Assembly (NCBI GenBank): GCA_003456455.1
Contig: DMRV01000121.1
Coordinates: 1-30,437, forward strand
Direction: 5' to 3'
Length of the DNA: 30,437 nt
Origin: Flavobacteriales bacterium
GTDB taxonomy: Bacteria; Bacteroidota; Bacteroidia; UBA10329
The notes under the pieces are model-generated. The model was not told where the DNA came from and searched no databases. It worked only from the letters and a program-made list of their open reading frames with translations. Positions 16,384 through 23,879 of the stretch are shown here, piece by piece (the first letter of the stretch is position 1; each line of letters opens with the position of its first letter). Both the position numbers and the translations under genes were made by a program.

Positions 16384-16401
16384 ATGTGGGGTTCTCCACA
16401 T
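16384..16401. promoter_or_regulatory. Short palindrome in the divergent intergenic region (possible operator)
   Basis: ATGTGG and CCACAT form a 6-bp inverted repeat separated by six bases (GGTTCT), midway in the 229-bp gap between the divergent LTD operon and the barrel gene. It could be a dimeric regulator site or a small hairpin with a GTTC loop. No regulator can be named. Confidence 0.25.
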
Positions 16402-16507
16402 CTGTATGGTGAATACTTTAAACGCTACACACTTGACCGTCTTAATACATTAGATAATATCGCTTTGGCATTCTCGTTTTAACCAGTCTAACCAAATTAC
16501 AGACGTG

Positions 16508-17152
16508 ATGAAAAAGCTAATGATAATGATGCTTCTTGGATTTGCCATGACCACCACCAAGGCGCAAGACAAGGGAGGGTCCAAACCCGTCAAATTCAGT
16601 AACATCACTGAAGCTACAGTTGGGTTTCATATTGGGAAGACCACCAGGCTTTCTGAAGTTGGGGGTAACGAAACTGAATTTAAGGTTGCTGGTTATGAAA
16701 TTCCATCTCCTCGTGTTTCTAGTTCCTTTGGGGCGTTTATCGGACAGCGATTTTTTATCGGCCCAGGGTTCAGTTATATGTATCAATCGAAGGACGACAG
16801 CAACCCAACGCAACACCACATTGGTGTTTTCGGACACGCCCGTTTACAATTGTTCAAGGGACTATTACGTCCGTATTTAGAATTAAAAGGAGGCTATAAC
16901 CACATTTTACCTGAAGGAAATGCTGGTGTTTTCTCACAGGAAACATACACTTGGGACGGGGCTTTTGCGGAACCAGCTCTAGGTCTTGGTATAAAATTGG
17001 GAGGACATGCCCAACTAAACGTTTCGCTGGGCTATCAGTTTCTTAATGTTTGGAATCGGGCAGAAGGTATTACAAGTGCTGATGCCTTCGGACCAGAATT
17101 GAAAGATGCTTACCACCGATTGCTACTGATCGTTGGATTCAGCTTTTTCTAA
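16508..17152 (+). CDS. Small outer-membrane beta-barrel protein
   Basis: This 214-residue exported protein has a signal peptide (MKKLMIMMLLGFAMTTTKAQ) followed by alternating amphipathic strands rich in Gly and aromatics (VSSSFGAFIGQRFFIGPGFSYMYQ, LRPYLELKGGYNHI, FAEPALGLGIKLGGHAQLNVSLGYQF). It ends in Phe-Phe (LLLIVGFSFF), fitting an 8-stranded OmpA/OmpW-like porin-type barrel. I start at the ATG at 16508; a GTG one codon earlier is possible. Function is unknown. Its stop is only six bases from the stop of the convergent phosphatase gene, so there is no room for a separate terminator and the two transcripts probably overlap at their 3' ends. Confidence 0.8.
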   Translation: MKKLMIMMLLGFAMTTTKAQDKGGSKPVKFSNITEATVGFHIGKTTRLSEVGGNETEFKVAGYEIPSPRVSSSFGAFIGQRFFIGPGFSYMYQSKDDSNPTQHHIGVFGHARLQLFKGLLRPYLELKGGYNHILPEGNAGVFSQETYTWDGAFAEPALGLGIKLGGHAQLNVSLGYQFLNVWNRAEGITSADAFGPELKDAYHRLLLIVGFSFF

Positions 17153-17158
17153 GCTAGG

Positions 17159-17866
17159 TCAATCAACATTCTTCTGCTTAAAGAGCTTCCGACTGTCAAG
17201 GTCATAGCACAATAAGTGACCATATTCCTTATCGAGATAAGTGTGTGAGCATCCATTATCTAAACAAATAGATTTGGAGTTTGACTTAACTTCTGAGGTG
17301 ATTTTTGAAAGCTTTGTTGGAGTATGTCCAAACAACACCTTCCGTCCGTTTAGCTTTTTGTCAATGGAAAAGTTGCGCATCCAGGCCATGGCATGCGAAT
17401 CGGTAAAAGGTTTTTTGATATTCATATTAAATCCTGCATGTACCAAATAGTAACCGTCAAGCTCATAGAAATAAGGCAACTTACGCATGAATTTGAAAAA
17501 TCGACCTCTTACATTTCCCTTTTTGTTGAGGAGATTCAACGAGTTTCTCGGTTCTAACAAAATCTTAAGTTCATCTGGGTTTTTTGCGGCAATATGTAAT
17601 AGATTCTCTTCGTGATTTCCCATTAAAGGAAAAACACTGTAGCCATCATCAAGGAGGGCAAGCACACGGTCTAGTACCTGTTTGCTTCGTGGCCCACGAT
17701 TGATGAAATCTCCCAATAAAAAAAGTTGATCATTTGCCGTAAGACCGACCTTTTTAAGCAGTTTTCCGAAAGTTTTATTGCAGCCATGTATGTCGGTTAT
17801 TACCAACCTACGACCACCGTTTTCAGGTGGTTCCACTTTAACACTTATTGCGTCTTTAGAAGCCAA
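17159..17866 (-). CDS. PPP-family metallophosphatase
   Basis: This 235-residue cytoplasmic metallophosphatase resembles bacterial serine/threonine phosphatases and diadenosine tetraphosphatases. Metal-site motifs in order: DIHG (Asp25, His27), GDFINRGP (52-59), GNHE (83-86), HAG (143-145) and GHTP (180-183). In the second motif the usual GDxxDRG carries Asn in place of the second Asp, which is uncommon in active PPP enzymes. No transmembrane segment is visible. The start is a TTG at 17866 overlapping the DUF5686 stop by 11 nt; a GTG at 17836 would skip the unconserved first ten residues and is a fair alternative. Coupling to the DUF5686 gene is likely. Whether it acts on proteins or nucleotides cannot be told from sequence. 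Confidence 0.85.
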   Translation of the reverse strand: MASKDAISVKVEPPENGGRRLVITDIHGCNKTFGKLLKKVGLTANDQLFLLGDFINRGPRSKQVLDRVLALLDDGYSVFPLMGNHEENLLHIAAKNPDELKILLEPRNSLNLLNKKGNVRGRFFKFMRKLPYFYELDGYYLVHAGFNMNIKKPFTDSHAMAWMRNFSIDKKLNGRKVLFGHTPTKLSKITSEVKSNSKSICLDNGCSHTYLDKEYGHLLCYDLDSRKLFKQKNVD

Positions 17867-20252
17867 TTTTCAAACTTAGTTTGAACGCAAGATTATCAAT
17901 TTCATTGGAAAATGAATACGCACCATAGCGATAAAACACACCGCCCCCAATTCCAAGTAAGTTCACCTTAATAAGGTCGTCAACAACAATCCCCGTTTCA
18001 AAGAAGCCTTTGCTCATATCTTGGATTGTTAATCCGGTATGGCGCTGAGGCTCTCTTAGCCAACCAATGCCAAAGCTGTTTGCCAAATTAAAATCTGGTC
18101 TAATCCACTTAATGCCCGTTTTCACCGAGCCAAAATTATGGCGATGGTGCACACCTATAATTAACCCATTTAGAAACTCGTTTGGTCTAATTGTTTCGTA
18201 AGAATTAGGCGAGTAAATCGAAAGGTCGTCATAGTTCGATTTCGGTGTATACATCTTTAAATATGGAGTGGAATTAGAAATCCAACCAACATTTAGCTGC
18301 CAAAATTCCATCCCTAATTTCCGAATTCTAAATTTTCCTTGAAGCCTGAGGTCAGCCTTCCAATAAGCGTAATCTGACGAGAGTATTCCTTTGAAACCTC
18401 TCGTTACCGTTGCCCACAAAATCACAGCTCCCTTGTCCTGAATAATCTCTCGAGCCCCCAACCGCATTTTCTTCTCAAATGGCGCAAATCGAAAGCCAAC
18501 TCTGACCTCAGCATATTGCGCCTTTGTTAGGCTATCTGTGGTGTTTTCCGGAACATATCGGTAGCCGTGTTTACTCTCTTCATCCTGATGGCGAAACTCA
18601 GCCTCAAAATGCCAGCCGCGCAAGGGATTTATTCTCACGCCAGCATTCCAGCCGTTAATTAAATCCATACGCTGAATAACCAAATCGCTGTACATAGAAC
18701 CAAGCGAACGATTATCGTCCACCAAAAACTCTTGCGCCCCAATCTCCCGAACATCATGGTAATACGCTCCGCGAAGCTGAAGACCTAAATTTTTATGTAG
18801 CGTAAACTCGGCATCACCTCCGTATTTCACCTCTTTATCCTTAAAACCATAGGCAATGTATGCGCCAAAATTCGCCCACTTTATCAAGTTTGGAGACGTA
18901 TGTAATCCAACTCCTAAACGGAAACCTTCATAATCGTTGAAGTCGATAATTTTATCGAGGTCTAACTCCACAGGGCCAATGGGAAAACGGCCCGTTGCTA
19001 GAGCAACAAGCAGTTTAATCCGTTTATCTAGATTTATCTCTTCACCAATGCTATCAATCACTTGGTACGTCTGAATTTCTTTGTCCGATAATGGCATTTC
19101 ACGTTGGTCATTCCAGTATACAGAATCCTTCTTGTGCGCCTTTGAATCTAGTTCCAAAGTATTGGTGCCTATATCGATGGCGCGAACTTTCTCATCCAAG
19201 TTCACCTCTCTATTAAAGGTTGTACCAACACCCTTAAAATTGAAGCCTCCAACATCTACACCAAGCATTGTGAAATCGGTGTTTAGTTGCGTAGGAAACC
19301 ATGTCTCACCCCCGAGTTTCTCATATTTATGCTGGACTTTTATTTCAACCCCTTGCCCGTTAACGACCGTACCCGAAGCATTCATAAGCGCCAAGTCTGT
19401 CATGTTGATGTGTAGCATTCCGCGCAGCGCATCAAATTTCTTCCCCTTTTTGGGCTGGTAACTGATAATGATTACCGTGTCTTGCTCCACCATCAGCGTA
19501 TCTTCAATATTGAAGAAATAGTTGTTCCAGCTATTTGGGCTTAAAGGACCAAGGAATGCCTTTTCGCCCACCGAGAAATAATCCTTGTAAAACGAGAACG
19601 ATTGCATCTGACTGGTAAGCATTGCAAACTGTGGTTTCTTCATACCTGAGAAGCGAGTTGCTTCTACATTATCGGTGTATTTACCATTACGGTATTTGCG
19701 CTCATACACGTTCTCCGACATCATAATGTGCTGCTTTTCTAACAGATTCCTGATAGCGGTAACCATGGTGTCTTCAGCTGCTTGTTTGTTGGTCAGGGTA
19801 GTATCTTCATCTAACGTGACAATCATTTTCTCGTATGCCTTGTAAGAGAAATAAGGCAGATTTCCGGGGTCGGCTTTCTTTCGGTTTTTCACCACTTTTT
19901 TGATGATACGGTCCGCTGGGTTTTCTCCAGGAAGTATTGTAACCTCCGCCAACTGCGTATTCGATTTTGGAAGCTTATAAATGAGCGAATCGGTTTTAGC
20001 GCCAACCGGGAACTTCCGCATTTGATAGCCAATATATTTGATACGAATATGAGAGACTGAACCACTAGCCCTAATTTTAAAGAAGCCATTTAAATCAGTA
20101 GTCGTTCCGCGTGTTCCATCATTTAGAACCACATGCGCAAACACCAACGGTTCGTTGGTAAGGCTATCCTGCACAAAACCTGAAATTGCATCTTGCGAAA
20201 AGCCGGATAGGGAGTAGCAGATTAAAGCAATTGTAACGAGGTTTCTGTGCAT
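17856..20252 (-). CDS. DUF5686 outer-membrane protein with carboxypeptidase-regulatory-like domain
   Basis: This 798-residue protein belongs to a family widespread in Bacteroidota. A signal peptide (MHRNLVTIALICYSLSGFSQ) precedes a CarboxypepD_reg-like beta-sandwich (about 21-107, with GFVQDSLTNEPLVFAHVVL, GTTTDLNGFFKI and IRIKYIGYQMRKF). The DUF5686 region follows, with PADRIIKKVVKNRKK and a helical and beta part, then barrel-like strands to the end (ALKLSLKIGF is closely approached by LAFKLSLKIGF). The architecture resembles TonB receptors without a plug. Function is unknown; related proteins are predicted outer-membrane barrels. The ATG at 20252 is well placed before the signal peptide. 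Its stop overlaps the phosphatase start by 11 nt, indicating one operon. Confidence 0.88.
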   Translation of the reverse strand: MHRNLVTIALICYSLSGFSQDAISGFVQDSLTNEPLVFAHVVLNDGTRGTTTDLNGFFKIRASGSVSHIRIKYIGYQMRKFPVGAKTDSLIYKLPKSNTQLAEVTILPGENPADRIIKKVVKNRKKADPGNLPYFSYKAYEKMIVTLDEDTTLTNKQAAEDTMVTAIRNLLEKQHIMMSENVYERKYRNGKYTDNVEATRFSGMKKPQFAMLTSQMQSFSFYKDYFSVGEKAFLGPLSPNSWNNYFFNIEDTLMVEQDTVIIISYQPKKGKKFDALRGMLHINMTDLALMNASGTVVNGQGVEIKVQHKYEKLGGETWFPTQLNTDFTMLGVDVGGFNFKGVGTTFNREVNLDEKVRAIDIGTNTLELDSKAHKKDSVYWNDQREMPLSDKEIQTYQVIDSIGEEINLDKRIKLLVALATGRFPIGPVELDLDKIIDFNDYEGFRLGVGLHTSPNLIKWANFGAYIAYGFKDKEVKYGGDAEFTLHKNLGLQLRGAYYHDVREIGAQEFLVDDNRSLGSMYSDLVIQRMDLINGWNAGVRINPLRGWHFEAEFRHQDEESKHGYRYVPENTTDSLTKAQYAEVRVGFRFAPFEKKMRLGAREIIQDKGAVILWATVTRGFKGILSSDYAYWKADLRLQGKFRIRKLGMEFWQLNVGWISNSTPYLKMYTPKSNYDDLSIYSPNSYETIRPNEFLNGLIIGVHHRHNFGSVKTGIKWIRPDFNLANSFGIGWLREPQRHTGLTIQDMSKGFFETGIVVDDLIKVNLLGIGGGVFYRYGAYSFSNEIDNLAFKLSLKIGF

Positions 20253-20344
20253 TGCGGCAAAGGAAAGAATAAACGCAAATTGAATTGTTGGATTAGTTAG
20301 GCATCATGCAAAACGAAATTCCAGCCTCTAGAATAAGTGATTTA

Positions 20345-20352
20345 TACATTTG
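20345..20352 (+). promoter_or_regulatory. Probable promoter -7 box for the SGNH-oxidoreductase-hydroxylase operon
   Basis: TACATTTG, an exact TAnnTTTG match, lies 18 bp ahead of the SGNH gene's ATG, predicting a leader of about 12 nt. No TTG lies 17-23 bp upstream, so the -33 element is missing or diverged. It argues against a TTG start at 20350, which would fall inside the box. Confidence 0.4.
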
Positions 20353-20370
20353 GCTTCTCTTAATCAGGTA

Positions 20371-21621
20371 ATGAACGGCAAAAACCCAAATCTTATTCTT
20401 TCAATCGTTTTCACGGCAGTGGCTTTTTTCCTCTGTCCCGCTTCTAGGCAGTTTTTCGGGTTTGATATGGCCTTATCTACAGATGCGATTCTGATATATT
20501 ACTGGCTTGGAGCCATCCTTTTTGTATTACTAGCGCTGATAGAAGTGCCAAAGCTATCTTCAGTTGTTCGGTATGGAATTGGCGCATTACTCATATTTGG
20601 TTGTTTGGAGTTAACTAGCGCAATTGCATACAAAGCAATAACGGGGAATTGGGCACACCGCATAGCAAAAAACCAGAATCAATACTTGTTTGAAGAACAT
20701 CCGGAACTTGTTGGTTCGCTCATTAAAAACGCAACCCACACTCGAGGAAATCTCACCTATTCGCATAATTCGCTTGGCTATAGAAGTAATGAGTTCACAG
20801 TTGAAAAACCAAAAGAAAAAATCAGAATTGTTACACTTGGCGGCTCTACAACCTATGGCGTGGGAGTGAATAATGACGAGACTTGGCCCTCTCATTTAGC
20901 GAAAGAACTAGGTGCTAATTACGAGGTCATTAACATGGGCGTTCCCGGTTATTCTAGTCGAGAAAACCTACTTCAATCAGAAATGTATCTTTCAGAATTA
21001 CAGCCTGATTTAGCCATTTATTATATTGGACTTAACGACCTACGAAACATCAATATCGAAAACTTGGCAGATGACTACAGCGACTTTCATCAACCTTCAT
21101 TGTACGGTGCTTTCGGTCTGTGTAAGAACGAAAATATTCCGGCTCTAGCATCGTTAAAATTAATGGTTCTGTTTGGGCAAAAATTGAATCTGATTGAGAC
21201 GTGTCCGAACCAAGAGGTAGATGTAAAAACCAGAGGACATCAGGGTGTTGACGAGCGGGCGTTATCCATTTACAAAAGTAACTTAGAGCGTATTATTTCT
21301 CTGTGTAAAAGCAATGGAATTGAGGTAATGCTTGTGCCACAAACGCTTTTAGAAGAGGTTCTCATAACGGGTGATTACAGCTGGTGGATTCCTTTCGTGC
21401 CAACCGAAGAGATGGACAATATGATGAATGACTATAATGTCGCTCTGAAAACGGTGACCGATAGCAACCGGATTTCATTCGTTTCGGAAGCTTTAGAACA
21501 TCATTGGAAAAAAGAAGACTTCGTTGACCTTTCGCATTTCGATAGCGAGGCGAACTTGGAATTGGCTAAAATCATTGCAAATAAATTGCGGATTAGCTCG
21601 AAATCTGATTCTACAAACTAA
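20371..21621 (+). CDS. Membrane-anchored SGNH/GDSL-family hydrolase
   Basis: This 416-residue protein has an N-terminal membrane part of about three segments (NLILSIVFTAVAFFL; ILIYYWLGAILFVLLALIEV; VVRYGIGALLIFGCLELTSAI) followed by an SGNH hydrolase domain. Block I is GGST at 157-160 (nucleophile Ser), block II the Gly in NMGVPGYSS, block III GLND at 220-223, and block V DLSH at 386-389 (catalytic Asp and His). With three segments and a cytoplasmic N-terminus, the catalytic domain would face the periplasm. Such enzymes remove or transfer acyl or acetyl groups on lipids and glycans; the substrate here is unknown. The ATG at 20371 fits the promoter box. The next gene starts 11 bp downstream. 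Confidence 0.85.
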   Translation: MNGKNPNLILSIVFTAVAFFLCPASRQFFGFDMALSTDAILIYYWLGAILFVLLALIEVPKLSSVVRYGIGALLIFGCLELTSAIAYKAITGNWAHRIAKNQNQYLFEEHPELVGSLIKNATHTRGNLTYSHNSLGYRSNEFTVEKPKEKIRIVTLGGSTTYGVGVNNDETWPSHLAKELGANYEVINMGVPGYSSRENLLQSEMYLSELQPDLAIYYIGLNDLRNINIENLADDYSDFHQPSLYGAFGLCKNENIPALASLKLMVLFGQKLNLIETCPNQEVDVKTRGHQGVDERALSIYKSNLERIISLCKSNGIEVMLVPQTLLEEVLITGDYSWWIPFVPTEEMDNMMNDYNVALKTVTDSNRISFVSEALEHHWKKEDFVDLSHFDSEANLELAKIIANKLRISSKSDSTN

Positions 21622-21632
21622 GTTCGTAAGAC

Positions 21633-22667
21633 ATGGGAAAGAAACGTTCATATTACATCACCAAACACGGGTCAGCTAAAACGGCATTCGAGCTTCGTGA
21701 AGAGGAAATTCCGCAGCCTCAATCAGGTTTTATTCGAGTTGAAACCGAAGGATTCGGAATCAATTTCGCAGACATTATGGCGCGGAAAGGGTTGTACCAA
21801 GATGCTCCTCCAACGCCTTGCGTGGTTGGGTACGAATCGGTTGGTAGAACCATGGACGAATCGGTTATTGGTGGCGAAACGTTTCCTGCAGGAACGCGTG
21901 TAGTTGCCTTCTCTCGTTTTGGAGGATATTCAACCCATGTTCTTGCTGATGAAAGAGCAGTTCAACCAATTCCGGAAGATATGCCGCTTGGCGAAGCATT
22001 GGCACTGGCAGTTCAGTATTGCACAGCCTACCATTGTGCGGAGGAGCGCGTTTCCGTTTTCCCAGAAGACCACGTTCTGGTGCAAGCCGCAGCTGGAGGT
22101 GTAGGTACAGCGTTGGTTCAATTGCTAAAGCGAAAAGGCTGCACTATTTACGGAACGGCCGGCTCGGAAGAAAAGCTAAAATACATCGCTGAGCAAGGCG
22201 TTCATTTCCCTATCAATTACCGAAAGCAAGATTTTGCCAAGGTGATTAAAGAGAAACTCGGCAAACGAGGGTTGGATGTGGTCTTCGATTCGCTTGGCGG
22301 AAAGAGTTATTCGGATGGATTTAAAGCCTTAGGAAAAGGCGGGAGAATTGTGGGTTTTGGTGCAGCCGAACAGGTTGATGGCGGATTACAAGTCATCAAT
22401 CAACTGAAACTTGCTGCCAACTTTGGGTTATTCAGCCCGATTCAACTATTGATGAATTCGAAAGGAATGATTGGGGTAAACATGCTGCATGTGGCAGACG
22501 ACCGACCAGAAGTGTTGGCTAGAACGATGAAGGCCGTTGTTGAATTGTGGAAAGCAGGAGAAATAAAACCTGTGGTTGGTAAAGTCTTCGAAGCAGCTAA
22601 TCTTGCCGAAGCACACGAATACGTTGAAGGTCGAAAATCTATAGGCAAAGTTGCCGTTAAATGGTAA
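21633..22667 (+). CDS. Zinc-independent MDR oxidoreductase, VAT1/quinone-oxidoreductase-like
   Basis: This 344-residue cytoplasmic medium-chain dehydrogenase/reductase has a GroES-like N-terminal domain (VETEGFGINFADIMARKGLYQDAP, VVGYESVG) and a Rossmann NAD(P)H domain with AAAGGVGTALVQL at about 152-163. The structural-zinc cysteine cluster and catalytic Cys/His/Glu set of alcohol dehydrogenases are absent, placing it with quinone oxidoreductases and synaptic-vesicle VAT1-like proteins. It probably reduces an activated C=C or quinone using NADPH; the substrate is unknown. It lies 11 bp after the SGNH gene and 18 bp before the hydroxylase gene, in one operon. Length is normal and the ATG at 21633 is unambiguous. 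Confidence 0.9.
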   Translation: MGKKRSYYITKHGSAKTAFELREEEIPQPQSGFIRVETEGFGINFADIMARKGLYQDAPPTPCVVGYESVGRTMDESVIGGETFPAGTRVVAFSRFGGYSTHVLADERAVQPIPEDMPLGEALALAVQYCTAYHCAEERVSVFPEDHVLVQAAAGGVGTALVQLLKRKGCTIYGTAGSEEKLKYIAEQGVHFPINYRKQDFAKVIKEKLGKRGLDVVFDSLGGKSYSDGFKALGKGGRIVGFGAAEQVDGGLQVINQLKLAANFGLFSPIQLLMNSKGMIGVNMLHVADDRPEVLARTMKAVVELWKAGEIKPVVGKVFEAANLAEAHEYVEGRKSIGKVAVKW

Positions 22668-22685
22668 TGGCTTAATTTTATTCTC

Positions 22686-23486
22686 ATGGAATGGCAAGTT
22701 TATCTCGATAAATTCATCAATTCTGGTGGAAAGAATTTAATCCGATACACCTTATTCGCAGGCATTCCTTACCTGCTTTTTTACGTGCTGTTCCAATCTA
22801 AAACCTTTCGGATGAAAATTCAGCAGAAGGTGCCAAAGGCTAAAGACATCAGAAGGGAAATGCTTTATTCCATTTCTTCTGTGGCCGTGTTTTCCATCAT
22901 CAGTATGGGAATCCTAGCTTTAGTAAAAGGCGGTTATTCTACGGTATACGGAGATATGAGCGAATACGGAATGGTCTATTTCTGGGTAAGCATTCCATTG
23001 CTCATCATTTTACACGATGCTTATTTCTACTGGACACATAGAGCAATGCACTGGCGGCCCGTTTTCAAATATGTGCACCTCGTACATCACAAAAGCACAG
23101 ACCCAACACCTTGGGCGGCCTTTGCTTTTCATCCACTAGAAGCTATTGTGCAAGGCTCATTTGTACCGCTCGTCATTTTGATTCTTCCAGTACACCCCAT
23201 TGCCATTCTTACATGGGCACTATACCAGTTTACGCTCAATGTGCTTGGACATTTAGGCTATGAAATACTTCCTAAAGGATTTACCAAAAGCAAGCTCACT
23301 TTCTGGCACAATACAGGCACGCATCATAACATGCATCACAAATATTTCAGCTGTAATTACGGCTTGTACTTTAATGTTTGGGATCGCCTTATGGGCACCA
23401 ATCACGCTAAGTATGACGAAACCTTTGAGGAGGTTTGCGATAGACGCGCCAAGGCTACTGAAAGCATTAGTTCGCAGGCTGTTTGA
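22686..23486 (+). CDS. Fatty acid hydroxylase / sterol desaturase family membrane protein
   Basis: This 266-residue integral membrane di-iron oxygenase has the complete histidine signature of the family: HDAYFYWTHRAMH (His110, 118, 122), HLVHH (131, 134, 135) and HNTGTHHNMHH (208, 213/214, 217, 218). Hydrophobic segments near 20-36, 62-80, 98-110 and 160-185 would span the membrane, with the His boxes on the cytoplasmic face. Members hydroxylate or desaturate fatty acids, sterols, carotenoids or ether lipids using O2. In an operon with a lipase-like SGNH enzyme and a C=C reductase, a role in modifying a membrane lipid is a reasonable inference; the specific lipid is not visible. The ATG at 22686 follows the previous stop by 18 bp. 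Confidence 0.92.
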   Translation: MEWQVYLDKFINSGGKNLIRYTLFAGIPYLLFYVLFQSKTFRMKIQQKVPKAKDIRREMLYSISSVAVFSIISMGILALVKGGYSTVYGDMSEYGMVYFWVSIPLLIILHDAYFYWTHRAMHWRPVFKYVHLVHHKSTDPTPWAAFAFHPLEAIVQGSFVPLVILILPVHPIAILTWALYQFTLNVLGHLGYEILPKGFTKSKLTFWHNTGTHHNMHHKYFSCNYGLYFNVWDRLMGTNHAKYDETFEEVCDRRAKATESISSQAV

Positions 23487-23875
23487 TTGTTGAATCTGTG
23501 GTTGGAATTCAAGAACCACCAAATCGTTGCAACTCTTGGCTCTGTTTTTTCACCATCCAATTTTTCTCCTCCGCTAATCCAGCAAATAAATCTAGAGAAT
23601 CCACCCTTTGATTTTCCTCTATTTAAACCGTGTCGCTTGTCGAATATCCAAACCACAGCTAAGCATTACTCGCTCATAAAATTCGGTTACTAACACCTAA
23701 CTAACAGGTTCTTAATGTCAGTTTGTGCACAAATAGCCCTTATTGACACTACGCAAAACCCGTAATTGTGGGTACTGGGCCTTATTTTCGTGAGCCTAAA
23801 AAATTTTATTAAAGTTTTCTTAACAGCTATCGTACTCGTACCCAGTATTTTTGCCATCCGATTTTCAAACCCACA
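23487..23875 (+). other. 389-bp gene-free region before the giant T9SS gene
   Basis: No convincing full gene lies here. The first half (to about 23700) is AT-rich, with only a weak 6-bp inverted repeat (23498-23519) and a short open frame of no recognisable family. The second half contains a TATTTTCG box (23783-23790, one mismatch to TAnnTTTG), a compound inverted repeat reaching the start codon of the next gene, and a short hydrophobic ORF, described separately. No intrinsic terminator for the upstream operon was found. Confidence 0.6.
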
Positions 23876-23877
23876 AT
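23765..23877 (+). repeat. Compound inverted repeat spanning the leader and start codon of the giant gene
   Basis: The 15-base segment ATTGTGGGTACTGGG (23765-23779) is complementary in two adjoining pieces to downstream sites: TACTGGG pairs with CCCAGTA (23841-23847), and ATTGTGGGT with ACCCACAAT (23869-23877). The last site includes the A and T of the ATG at 23876. The shared T at 23773 can pair only once. Folded, it would form a two-part stem hiding the start codon, with a 21-nt bulge on one side. Confidence 0.4.
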
Positions 23878-23879
23878 GA
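23790..23879 (+). CDS. Possible 29-residue hydrophobic leader ORF overlapping the giant gene's start
   Basis: A GTG at 23790 opens a 29-codon frame (MSLKNFIKVFLTAIVLVP and so on) with two Lys, a hydrophobic core, then RFSNPQ, like a signal or small membrane peptide. Its TGA (23877-23879) overlaps the ATG of the giant gene as ATGA, the classic arrangement for translational coupling. A TTG at 23766 would extend it to 37 residues with a second hydrophobic stretch. No family is recognisable. A stop-free frame of this length can occur by chance, so this is tentative. Confidence 0.3.
   Translation: MSLKNFIKVFLTAIVLVPSIFAIRFSNPQ

Noticed and set aside
16433..16460. E. coli-like promoter TTGACC-N16-TAATAT ahead of the small barrel gene
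   Set aside because: Bacteroidota primary sigma factors do not use this consensus, so I do not call it a promoter, though it is the closest thing seen for that gene.
20306..20371. 21-codon ORF whose TAA overlaps the SGNH gene's ATG (TAATG)
   Set aside because: It contains the likely -7 box, so the transcript would start inside it; too short and without any conserved feature.
23498..23519. Hairpin GTGGTT/AACCAC after the hydroxylase operon
   Set aside because: Six-bp stem with a 10-nt loop and no T-run, too weak for a terminator.
23487..23693. 68-codon frame after the hydroxylase gene
   Set aside because: TTG start immediately after a stop, no recognisable domain, and composition like non-coding DNA.
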